Assembly (NCBI RefSeq): GCF_003574445.1 | Contig: NZ_KZ984569.1 | Span: 1-64,000 of the forward strand | Direction of reading: 5' to 3' | From: Streptomyces sp. YIM 130001 | GTDB lineage: Bacteria > Actinomycetota > Actinomycetes > Streptomycetales > Streptomycetaceae | DNA: 64,000 bases | Shown here: positions 44,160-53,733 of the stretch, one piece after another | Layout: each line of letters starts with the position of its first letter | Position numbering within the stretch: the first letter of the stretch is position 1 | Notes under the pieces: model-generated | The model's input: the letters and a program-made list of their open reading frames with translations, nothing else | Databases searched by the model: none | What the model was told of the DNA's origin: nothing | Program-made: the position numbers and the translations under genes

Positions 44160-44763
44160 GGCGTCATCAGGTTACGCCGCCTCCCGTGCGCGATGACACC
44201 CCGGCCCGGATCGGAACTTCCCACCGCTCACGAAACGCCGACCCGACTCTGCTCGGATCCCCTGCAAGGGGCGCCTCCGCCCGGAGGTCGCAGGGCGTGA
44301 CGACGCCGACAGTTCGTCGACCATCGGGGCGGCCCGCGCCGCAGCGCCGTTCACTTTCGTACACGTCAGAGCCGTGCGTCATTGGTGCCGGACGGCGACG
44401 CGACCGCCACCTTCACCACGATCTCAACTCACGGAATCAGACGGCGTGCAAGCGACGGCTCCCACCTCAGCCCAACGGCCGTACGGCACCGACGACGATC
44501 AGGTGTCGGGGCGCACCACGAAACAGCCGTCGCATTCGTGAACCCCGAGGCCGTTCCTGTCGGCCTCCGGTCCCGCCACGGCCGACAGCACGGACGACGC
44601 TCCTACGCCTGACCATCCGGCCACCGGGCAAGCAGGAGGAGCTCACTCGAAACTGCCCCCACCTCCCGCTCCCTTGCCGTACTCGCCCCACTCATCGCGC
44701 GGTGTTCGACAGGATGACGGTCCATCGGGTGGCCGGCGTCGACCGCCCGCCGGCCACCCGCGC
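44160..44763. other. gene-free region between rnhB and DUF4153 gene
   Basis: 604 bp. It contains the DUF4153 terminator (44726-44760) and presumably the rnhB promoter. Short open frames on both strands (for example 44382-44612 plus and 44467-44691 minus) are Arg/His/Pro-rich, lack good ribosome sites and resemble nothing I know. No tRNA or repeat seen. Confidence 0.5.
44726..44760 (-). terminator. terminator of the DUF4153 gene
   Basis: Perfect 13-bp stem CGGGTGGCCGGCG (44726-44738) with 44748-44760, 9-nt loop, ending 4 bp from the stop codon. Confidence 0.82.
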
Positions 44764-46614
44764 TCAGTAGCTGTCGCGATCCGACCCGGTGGGACCGTCG
44801 GGTGACGCGTCCGCACAAGCCTGGCGATCTCCCCCAGCCGGCAGCTTGGCGTCGACACGGCGCGCCCTGGCCTCACCGAGGCTGGTGGCGTACCAGGGCT
44901 TCCGCTCGGCGCCGAGCCCGTCGACAATTCCGCTCACAGCGCAAGAACGCAGCGGCTCCGGCAGGGACTTGAAGGCCGACACCGCATCGGCCGACAACCC
45001 CTGGGCGTACTCCAGATCGAAGTGGCCGGTGTCCTCGTAGCGCTGCACATTGCGTTCCGCGATCAGCCCGTCGGGCGATACGAGGCCGAACACGAGGACG
45101 CCTGCCGCAGCCGACACCACAACGGCACGTGGCAGCCAGCGCGCTCCCCAGATCCCGGCCGCGACGATCAGCACGATCACCACGCCGAACCAGATCTCCG
45201 CAGCCATCACCGAGATCCGTAGCCGGGTGAGTCCGTAGGCGTCGACGTACATGTCGAGGCGGCGGAGGGCCGACGCCACCACGATCAGCGTCATCCCGCA
45301 CAACGTACCGAGGATGCCGCGGACCAGAGTGCGATCACCCCGCGGTGCCCAGCGCGACGCGAGAGCGATCACCAAGAGGGTGAGCAGAGTCGCGAAGAGC
45401 AGTTGCCAGAAGCCCTGTCGGGCGTAGTCCGCATACGTCAGCCCCTGGCGCAGCGCCGCGTCGTATCCGCCGAACAGGACGGCGAGCTGGATGACGTTGA
45501 AGACGCCGAAGAGCAGGTTCAGCACGACCAGCGGCAGCGCCCACTCGAGTCGGCCGCGTGGGCGGCCGGGCGCCACCGTGAGACGGTCCCAGCTCAGCGG
45601 GGCGGCCGCGCTGTGTGCCGCGGCCAGCGCCAGGAGCGCTCCGAGCGCGAACAGGAGCACCCGCCAAGGCCCGTCGGATACAGAAGTGTCGGGGATCAGC
45701 CCGCTGAGCAAGCTACTGAACGCCTGATCCGCACTCGCGAAAAGCGCTCCGAAGACCATCAGCAGAACCGCGCTCACCACCACCGCCCGCAACACCGGGC
45801 CCGCGCGCCCGTGTCCGGAGCCGACACGGTCACGAAGCCCCCGCCACGCCCAGGCAACGCCGGAACCGGAGGCTCCGATCACCCCGAGTGGGTTGAGGAG
45901 CGCTCCGAGCCACGTACGGCTGCCGTGCACGGCGAGTGATCCCATACCGAACGCCGCGACGACGGCCAGGAACGACGGCCATCCGGCATCGCGCAGCGCC
46001 GGCACCACGAGCAGCCCGAGGCCGACGGCTGCCCAGAGCCAGGTGAGCGGCCGCGGACGCCGACCGGCCGCCTGCCCGGCGAAGAACACGGCCAGAGCCG
46101 CGGGCACCGCGACGATCAGCAGATTGAGCGCGAGGCCCTCGCCGAGGAGCAATGAGCTCAGTACGGCGGTGCCGAGCGCGGCCCAGAGCGTCGCGACCCG
46201 GATCGGCGCCGGCGCATCGGCCGCTATTCGGTCGGCCCAAGTGGGGTGCGAGCCTCCGGCTTCGGCCGGATAGGACCAGCTGTCCCGGTGGCCGGTGGTT
46301 CGCCGGGCGACTGCCCGGGCGCCGTGCTGCGGCTCTGGCCGGACTCCGGAGTGCGCGCGTCCGGACTGCCCCGGTGGTGCCGCGGCTGCCGGGATGGCGT
46401 CGGCGGGCTCGCGCCTGGCGGACGGCACCTCGGTGCCGGAGGGTTCGTCGGCGGTTGCCGCGTCCTCGCCGCCGGGTGGTTGCTTCCCCTGCGACAGCCC
46501 CTCGACGGCCCGCGCCTTCTCCTCGTCGGCCCGCCCCCCGGCTGCTGTTTCCTCGCCGGACGGCTGCCGACCGGACTCTTCCCCTCCGGACGGTTCGTGC
46601 TTCGCTTCTGACAC
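44764..46614 (-). CDS. DUF4153/DUF4173-type integral membrane protein
   Basis: 616 aa. About 130 acidic, low-complexity N-terminal residues (EPSGGEESGRQPSGEETAAG) precede roughly 11 membrane segments, then an extracytoplasmic tail of about 100 residues with two cysteines. DAYGLTRLRISVMAAEIWFG and SPDGLIAERNVQRYE are hallmarks of the family as I recall it. Function unknown. GTG start with GGGAGGGGG upstream. Single gene, ended by a strong hairpin. Confidence 0.85.
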   Translation of the reverse strand: MSEAKHEPSGGEESGRQPSGEETAAGGRADEEKARAVEGLSQGKQPPGGEDAATADEPSGTEVPSARREPADAIPAAAAPPGQSGRAHSGVRPEPQHGARAVARRTTGHRDSWSYPAEAGGSHPTWADRIAADAPAPIRVATLWAALGTAVLSSLLLGEGLALNLLIVAVPAALAVFFAGQAAGRRPRPLTWLWAAVGLGLLVVPALRDAGWPSFLAVVAAFGMGSLAVHGSRTWLGALLNPLGVIGASGSGVAWAWRGLRDRVGSGHGRAGPVLRAVVVSAVLLMVFGALFASADQAFSSLLSGLIPDTSVSDGPWRVLLFALGALLALAAAHSAAAPLSWDRLTVAPGRPRGRLEWALPLVVLNLLFGVFNVIQLAVLFGGYDAALRQGLTYADYARQGFWQLLFATLLTLLVIALASRWAPRGDRTLVRGILGTLCGMTLIVVASALRRLDMYVDAYGLTRLRISVMAAEIWFGVVIVLIVAAGIWGARWLPRAVVVSAAAGVLVFGLVSPDGLIAERNVQRYEDTGHFDLEYAQGLSADAVSAFKSLPEPLRSCAVSGIVDGLGAERKPWYATSLGEARARRVDAKLPAGGDRQACADASPDGPTGSDRDSY

Positions 46615-46873
46615 GGGACCCCCTCCCGGCCGCCCCGCCCCGTGCTGCCGACGATGAGCGGCATCTCTTGTACCCGCCCGCCATGATCAACAGACGGTGT
46701 GGCGCCACAGAGTAGCCCCGTCACGGGGGGATGGCGCCCGCCCCTGCGACTCTTTGTGGCGCGACCGTGACGGCCGCCGGAGTCAGGACAGACGGATACG
46801 CAGTCAGGCGCGTAGGCGCGAAACGCGTCGCCCGCTCAGACGCAGAACCGTCGATCCACCGGAGTCGACCGGC

Positions 46874-47782
46874 TCAGGACACCTTCGAGGGCAGCCATTC
46901 CGGCAGCTCCTCGGTCCGCTCCACCCATGCCGCGGGCGGCGCCCCGCCCGTACCCGCGGCGAGCACCCCGCCGACGATCGCGCAGGTCGTGTCCATGTCG
47001 CCGCCGACCCGGACGGTGTCCCAGAAGGCGGCTTCGAAATCCCCCAGGCTCCGGGCCGCCGACCAGAGAGCGAAGGGCACCGTGTCATGCGCGGTGGTAC
47101 GCCGACCGCAGCCGAGCACCGCCGCCACGGTCACCGGGTCGCTGTAGTCGAGCATGTCGCGTGCGCGCCGGAGCCCGGCGCCGACCGCACTGCGCGGGAC
47201 CAGATCGATCACCGCGCCGAGCAGTTCGTCCGGGGTGGGCGGCTCGGCCCCTGCCGCAACGATCGCCGCGGCAGCGGCCACCGCCATGGCGCCCACGACT
47301 GCCTCGCGGTGCTGATGCGTCGGGTACGCGGAGATCTCCGCCTGGTGGGTGGCCTGCTCTGGGTCGTCCGCGTACCAGGCACCGATCGGGGCGACGCGCA
47401 TCGCCGCGCCGTTCCCCCACGAGCCCTGGCCCTTGAACTGTGCGGCCGCCAGCGCCCGCCAGTCTCCCCCGTCCCGCACCTGTGCGAGGAGCCGGTCGAC
47501 GGCTTGGCCGTACTTCCGGTCCCGGTCCTGGTGTGTCGCGAAGGCCTGGGCCAGTTCGTCCTGGTCGATCCGGTGATGCGCGGCGAGCACCGCGAGGACG
47601 GAGCAGGCCATCTCGGTGTCATCGGTCCAGGGCCAGGCACCTTCGGGCACCTCACGTCGCTGCAGCAGGCTGTAGTTCGCCGGGACGAAGTACCGGGAGC
47701 CGAGGGCATCCCCCACCGCCAGCCCGCGCAGCGAGGCCAGCGAGCGCTCCAGGCGCCGGTCGGAAGACGAGTAAGCGATCAT
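46874..47782 (-). CDS. ADP-ribosylglycohydrolase family protein
   Basis: 302 aa, DraG/ARH fold. Binuclear-metal motifs are intact: GDALGSRYF near residue 30, the TDDT site in PWTDDTEMACSV, and the C-terminal GGDMDTTCAIVGGVLAA. Family members remove ADP-ribose from proteins or small molecules; the target here is unknown. It starts 12 bp after the histidine-phosphatase stop, so the two are probably one operon. Some members act on other N- or O-glycosidic substrates, so the specific reaction is inferred. Confidence 0.9.
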   Translation of the reverse strand: MIAYSSSDRRLERSLASLRGLAVGDALGSRYFVPANYSLLQRREVPEGAWPWTDDTEMACSVLAVLAAHHRIDQDELAQAFATHQDRDRKYGQAVDRLLAQVRDGGDWRALAAAQFKGQGSWGNGAAMRVAPIGAWYADDPEQATHQAEISAYPTHQHREAVVGAMAVAAAAAIVAAGAEPPTPDELLGAVIDLVPRSAVGAGLRRARDMLDYSDPVTVAAVLGCGRRTTAHDTVPFALWSAARSLGDFEAAFWDTVRVGGDMDTTCAIVGGVLAAGTGGAPPAAWVERTEELPEWLPSKVS

Positions 47783-47794
47783 CGCTCACCCACC

Positions 47795-48454
47795 TTATCC
47801 GGTGTGCCCGTAAGGCTCGGGAGTCCGCCAGTGCTCGAAGGGCCGGTCGAGGGTGTACTTCCCGTCGGCTCCGAGCTGCAGAATCCGGACCTCGCCGTTC
47901 CCTGGATTGGACAGCGCCTCGAACTCGTCCACGGACCAGTGGAACCAGCGCATGCAGAACAGCCGCATCGTCAGCCCATGGGTCACCAACAGAACGTTCG
48001 GCGGGTGGTCGGGCGCCTCGAAGCTACGGAAGAGGCTCTCCAGGAAGGCGCCCACACGGTCGTACACATCGGCCCCGGACTCGCCCTGCGCGAAGCGGTA
48101 GAAGAAGTGCCCGTACGCGTCCCGGTACGCCTTCTGCAGACGGACGTCGTCACGGTCCTGCCAGTTGCCCCAGTCCTGCTCGCGCAGGCGTGGCTCCTCG
48201 CGGACCCGCATCCGGCCGGGGTCGAGCGCGAACGACTGCAAGGTCTCGTGCGTGCGGCGGTACGGCGAGACGTAGACGCTGACGCGCTCCTGCGCGAACA
48301 GCTCCCGGAGTCGTGCTCCCGTCTCCTCCGCCTGCCCGCGGCCCTTCGCGGTGAGGGCCAGAGCATGGTCCGGCTCCCTCTCGTACACCGTGTCGTCGGC
48401 ATTGCCCTCGGACTCGCCGTGCCGGACGAGGACGATGCGCCGGGGTCGTGCCAT
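47795..48454 (-). CDS. histidine phosphatase family protein (phosphoglycerate-mutase-like)
   Basis: 219 aa. The RHG motif LVRHGESEGN supplies the phospho-accepting His; the second catalytic His is in LLVTHGLTMR, and the acid in GESGADVYDR. It may act on sugar phosphates or nucleotides; specificity within this large family cannot be read from sequence. ATG start at 48454. First gene of a probable operon with the ADP-ribosylglycohydrolase 12 bp downstream. Confidence 0.92.
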   Translation of the reverse strand: MARPRRIVLVRHGESEGNADDTVYEREPDHALALTAKGRGQAEETGARLRELFAQERVSVYVSPYRRTHETLQSFALDPGRMRVREEPRLREQDWGNWQDRDDVRLQKAYRDAYGHFFYRFAQGESGADVYDRVGAFLESLFRSFEAPDHPPNVLLVTHGLTMRLFCMRWFHWSVDEFEALSNPGNGEVRILQLGADGKYTLDRPFEHWRTPEPYGHTG

Positions 48455-48559
48455 GCGGAAACCCTAGTTCGCGGCACCGACAATCGCGCGATCGCCCCTG
48501 CCCAACGCTTCCACCCGCCACGTCGACGAGAAGTCACCGGCGCAGAGCGGCAGCGCGGA

Positions 48560-49165
48560 TCAGATCGTCCAGGAGGGCTCGAGCTCGACGACATCCCCAG
48601 TGACGGACGCCACATCTGCATCGGTCTGTGCTCGCACGGAGAGCCGTTCCACGCGGTCCGCGCGGTACTTGCCGAACTCCTGCGCGGACTGCCACATCGA
48701 GAGCACCACGAACTCGTGCCCCGGCGCCTCGCCGAACAGGCCGCGCACCATCCCCGGCGATCCCGCCATCGCCGGATTCCACACCTTCTCCTGCATGTGG
48801 GCGAAGTGCTCCACCCGGTCCGCATGCACGCGGCAGTGCGCCACCCGCAGCACATCGGCGTCGCTGAAGCGGGGCTCGAACCCGGTCTTCACATCGAAGC
48901 GGTAGTCGAACAGCTTCGTCCGGAGGTCCCTGTACGTACCGGCCTGCGCGGCGTGCAGCCGGTCGTGGGAGCGCGCCATGAAGGAGTCGTAGAAGGCACG
49001 GCTCTCCCAGAACGCGAAGACATGCACAACCGACGGCGCTGCCCTGCTCCACCCCCCGCCCTGCGCTCGGAACCCCGGCTCCCCCAGAAGCCCAGCCCAC
49101 TTCCGCTGCCCCCGCTCGAATCCCCGACGGTCCACCACGGTGCAACGAATCCACTTGACCAGCAC
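48560..49165 (-). CDS. DUF4937/antibiotic-monooxygenase-like protein
   Basis: 201 aa from GTG 49165 (VLVKWIRCTVVDRRGFERGQ). Contains two ABM-like ferredoxin folds: residues about 1-95 (VVHVFAFWESRAFYDSFM) and about 100-200 (RVAHCRVHADRVEHF, EFVVLSMWQSAQEFGKYR). Such folds bind small organic ligands; the reaction is unknown. The ribosome site is weak (GATGG), so the start is not certain, but the frame upstream overlaps the divergent terD promoter. In the same direction as, but 105 bp before, the phosphatase operon. Confidence 0.8.
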   Translation of the reverse strand: MLVKWIRCTVVDRRGFERGQRKWAGLLGEPGFRAQGGGWSRAAPSVVHVFAFWESRAFYDSFMARSHDRLHAAQAGTYRDLRTKLFDYRFDVKTGFEPRFSDADVLRVAHCRVHADRVEHFAHMQEKVWNPAMAGSPGMVRGLFGEAPGHEFVVLSMWQSAQEFGKYRADRVERLSVRAQTDADVASVTGDVVELEPSWTI

Positions 49166-49295
49166 CGAGCCATCGTACGGTGCCGGAGCAGAGCAGGATC
49201 CTCTCCAACGACCCTTCAAGATGGTGCAGTTCACAGAGTGCGCCACCGTGTGATTGCGTGGCAGCTCTGATCCACAGAGGGGGAAGGAAAGTGTG

Positions 49296-49829
49296 ATGAG
49301 CAGTCTGAGTAAGGGGCTCGCCAAGGTCGAAGTGGGCCTGGCCTGGGACCCCAGCGGCCAGGGCGAGCCGCCGCACGACCTCGACATCGTCGCCGCGACG
49401 TACACGACCGAGGACACGTCCGGGCGGCCCGAATACCTGGTGCATTTCGACAGCCGCTCGCCGGACGGCACCATCACCCTCAACCGGGACAGCAAGACCG
49501 GACAGGGTTTCGGGTTCGACGAGGTGATGACGCTCGAGCTGGACCGGCTCGCGTCCACCTACGCACGCGTCGTCATCGGGGTGACGATCCAACAGACCAG
49601 CGGAGAGCTGGTGTTCGGGGACGTCGGCAATGTGCGCGTACGTATCAGGGAAGACCACGTCGACCTGCTGGAACACGGGTTCACCGACATCCCCAACGCC
49701 CGTTCGGCCACGGTGGCCGAGTTCGTCCGCGACGAGGACGACACCTGGGAGATGCGGGAGATCTACCAGGGGTTCGACGCCGATCCGAGCGCCTTCGCCG
49801 ACCTGATGGGCGGCTCCGGCTCCTCCTGA
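49296..49829 (+). CDS. TerD family protein
   Basis: 177 aa, one TerD domain. Conserved blocks: LAKVEVGLAWDP, PHDLDIVAA, LVHFDSRSPDGTI, DEVMTLELDRL and VRIREDH-VDLL. TerD proteins bind calcium through acidic residues and are linked to tellurite resistance, stress and, in Streptomyces, development. This is a lone paralogue, not part of a full ter operon. Start ATG 49296 with AAGGA seven bases upstream (GTG 49293 adds one residue). Convergent with nrdJ and sharing a hairpin. Confidence 0.9.
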   Translation: MSSLSKGLAKVEVGLAWDPSGQGEPPHDLDIVAATYTTEDTSGRPEYLVHFDSRSPDGTITLNRDSKTGQGFGFDEVMTLELDRLASTYARVVIGVTIQQTSGELVFGDVGNVRVRIREDHVDLLEHGFTDIPNARSATVAEFVRDEDDTWEMREIYQGFDADPSAFADLMGGSGSS

Positions 49830-49875
49830 CTCCCATAGCCCCACGGAGCCAAGTGGGTGCCGACCGTTGGTCTCA

Positions 49876-49907
49876 GGCACGACGGCACAACGGCACGACG
49901 GCACGAC
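49876..49907. repeat. four tandem copies of GGCACGAC
   Basis: Octamer repeated at 49876, 49884 (GGCACAAC), 49892 and 49900, directly next to the shared terminator. Likely a slippage-prone microsatellite in the intergenic space. Confidence 0.85.
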
Positions 49908-49941
49908 GAAGGGGACCGACCACACGGCCGGTCCCCTTCGT
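49906..49941. terminator. bidirectional terminator between terD and nrdJ
   Basis: Perfect 13-bp stem ACGAAGGGGACCG (49906-49918) with CGGTCCCCTTCGT (49929-49941), 10-nt loop, between convergent genes. Confidence 0.88.
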
Positions 49942-50001
49942 GAACTCCGATCAGCTACCAGAGCGAGCTACATCGAACCTTGCGTCCGACTACCGCCCGT
50001 T

Positions 50002-52893
50002 CTAGCTGCAGCCGCTCGTCGAGCCGCAGCCCTCGCAGATGTAGCAGGAGCCGGCGCGCTGCATCTTCGTACCGCAGGAGAAGCAGAGCGGAGCATCCGC
50101 GCTGATACCGAGCTGCATCTCGACCAGTTCGGCCGAGGTGTGCGCCTGCTGCGGCGCGGGCTCGGAGCCCGGTGCCGCGACCGACTTCAGGAGCTCCTGG
50201 GCGGGCGGGGCGGACTGGGCGAGAGCCTCGACGTCCACCTCGTCCTCGGCCGGCTCGTACGAACCGGTGTCCAGGTGCCGCTGACGCTCCTCGGCCGAGT
50301 GGATGCCGAGCGCCGAACGGGTCTCGAACGGAAGGAAGTCGAGCGCCAGCCGACGGAAGATGTAGTCGACGATCGACTGCGCCATCCGCACGTCCGGGTC
50401 GTCCGTCATACCGGCCGGCTCGAAGCGCATGTTGGTGAACTTCGAGACGTAGGTCTCCAGCGGAACGCCGTACTGCAGACCGACCGAGACGGCGATCGAG
50501 AAGGCGTCCATCATGCCCGCGAGGGTCGAGCCCTGCTTGGACATCTTCAGGAAGACCTCGCCGAGACCGTCGTCCGGGTAGGAATTGGCGGTCATGTAGC
50601 CCTCGGCACCGCCGACGGTGAACGAGGTGGTGATGCCGGGACGGCCCTTCGGCAGACGCTTGCGGACCGGACGGTACTCGACGACCTTCTCGACGGCGCC
50701 GCGGAGCGCGTCCTCGGTCTTCTCGGCGATCTCCTCGACCTCCTTCTCCTTCTTCTTCGCGGAGAGGGGCTGGCCGACCTTGCAGTTGTCGCGGTAGATC
50801 GCGAGGGCCTTGACGCCGAGCTTCCAGGCCTCGAAGTAGACCTCCTCGACGTCCTCGACGCTCGCCGTCTCCGGCAGGTTCACCGTCTTGGACAGCGCAC
50901 CGGAGATCCAGGGCTGGATCGCGGCCATCATCCGGACGTGGCCCATCGCGGAGATGGAGCGCTCGCCCATGGCGCAGTCGAAGACGCTGTAGTGCTCCGG
51001 CTTCAGGCCGGGAGCGTCGATCACATTGCCGTTGTCGGCGATGTGGGCGACGACCGCCTCGATCTGCTCCTCCTGGTAGCCGAGCCTGCGCAGCGCCTGC
51101 GGCACGGTGCCGTTGACGATCTGCATCGAGCCGCCGCCGACGAGCTTCTTGAACTTGACGAGCGCCAGGTCGGGCTCGAGGCCCGTGGTGTCGCAGGACA
51201 TCGCGAGACCGATGGTGCCGGTCGGCGCGATCACCGAGGCCTGCGAGTTACGGAAGCCGTTCTTGTCGCCGAGACGGACCACGTCCTGCCAGGCCTCCGT
51301 GGCGGCGGCCCAGATCGGGGTGTCCAGGTCGTCGACACGGACGGCCTTGCCGTTGGCGTCGGCGTGCTGCTTCATCACGCGCTTGTGCGGGGCGGCGTTG
51401 CGCGCGTAACCGTCGTACGGACCGACCACCGCGGCCAGTTCGGCGGAGCGCTTGTACGAGGTGCCGGTCATCAGCGAAGTGATGGCACCGGCCAGTCCGC
51501 GGCCGCCGTCGCTGTCGTACGCGTGGCCGGTGGCCATCAGCAGGGCGCCGAGGTTGGCGTAGCCGATGCCGAGCTGGCGGAAGGCGCGGGTGTTCTCACC
51601 GATCTTCTGCGTCGGGAAGTCCGCGAAGCAGATCGAGATGTCCATCGCCGTGATGACCAGCTCGACGACCTTCGAGAAGCGCTCGGACTCGAAGGACTGG
51701 TTGCCCTTGCCGTCGTCCTTGAGGAACTTCATGAGGTTCAGCGACGCCAGGTTGCACGAGGTGTTGTCCAGGTGCATGTACTCGCTGCAGGGGTTCGAGC
51801 CGTTGATCCGGCCGGACTCCGGGCAGGTGTGCCAGGCGTTGATGGTGTCGTCGTACTGGATGCCGGGGTCGGCACAGGCCCATGCGGCCTCGGCCATCTT
51901 GCGGAAGAGGCTCTTGGCCTCGACCTCCTCGATGACCTCGCCGGTCATCCGCGCACGCAGACCGAACTTGGAGCCGGACTCGACGGCCTTCATGAACTCG
52001 TCGTTCACACGCACGGAGTTGTTGGCGTTCTGGTACTGGACGGACGTGATGTCGTCCCCGCCCAGGTCCATGTCGAAGCCCGCGTCGCGCAGGGCGCGGA
52101 TCTTCTCCTCCTCCGTCACCTTGGTCTCGATGAAGCCCTCGATGTCGGGGTGGTCGACGTCGAGGATGACCATCTTGGCCGCGCGACGGGTGGCACCACC
52201 GGACTTGATCGTTCCGGCCGAGGCGTCGGCGCCGCGCATGAAGGAGACCGGTCCGGAGGCGTTGCCGCCGGAGGAGAGCAGCTCCTTGGAGGAGCGGATC
52301 CGGGAGAGGTTCAGACCGGCGCCCGAGCCTCCCTTGAAGATCATCCCCTCTTCCTTGTACCAGTCGAGGATCGAGTCCATGGAGTCGTCGACCGACAGGA
52401 TGAAGCAGGCCGAGACCTGCTGCGGCTGCGGCGTTCCGACGTTGAACCAGACCGGGGAGTTGAAGCTGAAGATCTGGTGCAGGAGGGCGTACGCCAGCTC
52501 GTGCTCGAAGATCTCCGCGTCGTCGGCCGAGGCGAAGTAGCTGTTGTCCTCACCGGCCTTGCGGTAGGTCTTCACGATCCGGTCGATCAGCTGCTTCAGG
52601 CTGGTCTCCCGCTGCGGCGTGCCCACGGCACCCCGGAAGTACTTGCTGGTGACGATGTTGACCGCGTTCACCGACCAGAAGCCGGGGAACTCGACGCCAC
52701 GCTGCTCGAAATTGACCGAGCCGTCGCGCCAGTTGGTCATGACGACGTCACGGCGGTCCCACTCGACCTCGTCGTACGGGTGCACGCCGGGGTTGGTGTG
52801 GATTCGCTCGATGCGCAGGCCTCGGCGGGCAGCTGTCGCTGCCTTGGATCCCTTGCGGGAACCCCGTGCCGGACCACTCGTCGTCTCTGTCAT
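50002..52893 (-). CDS. nrdJ: vitamin B12-dependent (class II) ribonucleotide reductase
   Basis: 963 aa. Reduces ribonucleotides to deoxyribonucleotides using adenosylcobalamin. Class II hallmarks: SACFILSVDDSMDSI, FKGGSGAGLNLSRIRSS, NPCSEYMHLDNTSCNLASLN (active-site Cys/Glu region) and PTGTIGLAMSCDTTGLEPD. The C-terminus has CFSCGTKMQRAGSCYICEGC ending CGSTSGCS, with the redox-shuttle cysteines typical of the large actinobacterial NrdJ. ATG 52893 with GGGAGG upstream. It lies 147 bp after nrdR on the same strand, forming the nrdRJ operon under NrdR boxes. Confidence 0.97.
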   Translation of the reverse strand: MTETTSGPARGSRKGSKAATAARRGLRIERIHTNPGVHPYDEVEWDRRDVVMTNWRDGSVNFEQRGVEFPGFWSVNAVNIVTSKYFRGAVGTPQRETSLKQLIDRIVKTYRKAGEDNSYFASADDAEIFEHELAYALLHQIFSFNSPVWFNVGTPQPQQVSACFILSVDDSMDSILDWYKEEGMIFKGGSGAGLNLSRIRSSKELLSSGGNASGPVSFMRGADASAGTIKSGGATRRAAKMVILDVDHPDIEGFIETKVTEEEKIRALRDAGFDMDLGGDDITSVQYQNANNSVRVNDEFMKAVESGSKFGLRARMTGEVIEEVEAKSLFRKMAEAAWACADPGIQYDDTINAWHTCPESGRINGSNPCSEYMHLDNTSCNLASLNLMKFLKDDGKGNQSFESERFSKVVELVITAMDISICFADFPTQKIGENTRAFRQLGIGYANLGALLMATGHAYDSDGGRGLAGAITSLMTGTSYKRSAELAAVVGPYDGYARNAAPHKRVMKQHADANGKAVRVDDLDTPIWAAATEAWQDVVRLGDKNGFRNSQASVIAPTGTIGLAMSCDTTGLEPDLALVKFKKLVGGGSMQIVNGTVPQALRRLGYQEEQIEAVVAHIADNGNVIDAPGLKPEHYSVFDCAMGERSISAMGHVRMMAAIQPWISGALSKTVNLPETASVEDVEEVYFEAWKLGVKALAIYRDNCKVGQPLSAKKKEKEVEEIAEKTEDALRGAVEKVVEYRPVRKRLPKGRPGITTSFTVGGAEGYMTANSYPDDGLGEVFLKMSKQGSTLAGMMDAFSIAVSVGLQYGVPLETYVSKFTNMRFEPAGMTDDPDVRMAQSIVDYIFRRLALDFLPFETRSALGIHSAEERQRHLDTGSYEPAEDEVDVEALAQSAPPAQELLKSVAAPGSEPAPQQAHTSAELVEMQLGISADAPLCFSCGTKMQRAGSCYICEGCGSTSGCS

Positions 52894-53040
52894 GCCGCCT
52901 CCCTGTATCGGGCTAAAACGCCCTGAAGTGCCGCGTTCTTCCCGTGGCACGATGTTGTCTCTGATGCCCTGAGCGCCGCTGAGGCCGCCCCTGACAGGTC
53001 TCGATCGCCGCTGAATCCGCCGGATCGCGCCGGCTCCGGT

Positions 53041-53577
53041 TCAGTCGGCCGCTGTGGCGGGCACGGGGACCTCGGCGGTCCCGGTTGAGCCGCACTCACC
53101 CTCGGCGCCCTGCCCCTCACCGTCGCCGCCGCCCCGTTGGGCGCGCAGCTCCTCGATGGCCGCTTCGAAGTCGTCGAGCGAGTTGAAGGCCCGGTACACG
53201 GACGCGAAACGCAAGTACGCGACCAGGTCGAGCTCACGCAAGGGGCCGAGTATGGCCAAACCCACGTCATGCGTGGTCAGTTCGGCGCTGCCGGTGGCCC
53301 GTACCGCCTCCTCGACCCGCTGGCCGAGCTGGGCGAGGGCGTCCTCCGTGACCGGGCGCCCCTGACATGCTTTCCGTACGCCGTTGATGACCTTGGTACG
53401 GCTGAAAGGTTCCGTCACCCCGCTGCGCTTGACGACCATCAGCGAGCAGGTCTCCACCGTCGTGAATCGACGCGTGCAGTCCGGGCACTGACGCCGCCGG
53501 CGGATCGACGTGCCGTCGTCGGTGGTGCGGCTGTCGACGACCCGACTGTCGGGGTGCCTGCAGAAGGGACAGTGCAT
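53041..53577 (-). CDS. nrdR: transcriptional repressor NrdR
   Basis: 178 aa. An N-terminal zinc ribbon (C3, C6, C31, C34) is followed by the ATP-cone domain (VVKRSGVTEPFSRTKVINGV). NrdR senses ATP/dATP and represses ribonucleotide reductase genes. Start ATG 53577 (MHCPFCRHPDS). The last 30 residues are Gly/Glu/Thr-rich beyond the usual domain. First gene of nrdRJ; two candidate NrdR boxes lie 110-156 bp upstream, implying autoregulation. Confidence 0.96.
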   Translation of the reverse strand: MHCPFCRHPDSRVVDSRTTDDGTSIRRRRQCPDCTRRFTTVETCSLMVVKRSGVTEPFSRTKVINGVRKACQGRPVTEDALAQLGQRVEEAVRATGSAELTTHDVGLAILGPLRELDLVAYLRFASVYRAFNSLDDFEAAIEELRAQRGGGDGEGQGAEGECGSTGTAEVPVPATAAD

Positions 53578-53686
53578 GGCTCCCAACCCTCCCTCACAGC
53601 ACGACTGAATGGCCTCACCAGGGGACCGAGGCCCCCTCGAAGCAGCCTCCAGCATAGGTGATGCCGGAGCCTCCGAAAGACTCAGG

Positions 53687-53733
53687 ACCACAACTTGTGG
53701 GCTGCTGATGCAATCCAACCACTAGATCTGGGG
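53687..53733. promoter_or_regulatory. two NrdR boxes upstream of nrdRJ
   Basis: Box A ACCACAACTTGTGGGC (53687-53702) and box B ACCACTAGATCTGGGG (53718-53733), each 16 bp and pseudo-palindromic, spaced by exactly 15 bp. Two 16-bp boxes about three turns apart is the established NrdR architecture. They lie in the 464-bp gap (53578-54041) shared with lexA; apart from these and the LexA box I see no gene there. Confidence 0.72.

Noticed and set aside
44382..44612. Small plus-strand gene in the rnhB-DUF4153 gap
   Set aside because: Arg/His-rich residues, no ribosome site, no family resemblance.
46697..49270. 857-codon plus-strand frame through four minus-strand genes
   Set aside because: Crosses several well-supported genes and their gaps; composition is typical of a GC shadow.
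49867..52926. 1019-codon open frame on the plus strand opposite nrdJ
   Set aside because: Antisense shadow created by high GC at wobble positions; Arg/Val/Gly/Asp/Leu-skewed residues, no motif and no ribosome site.
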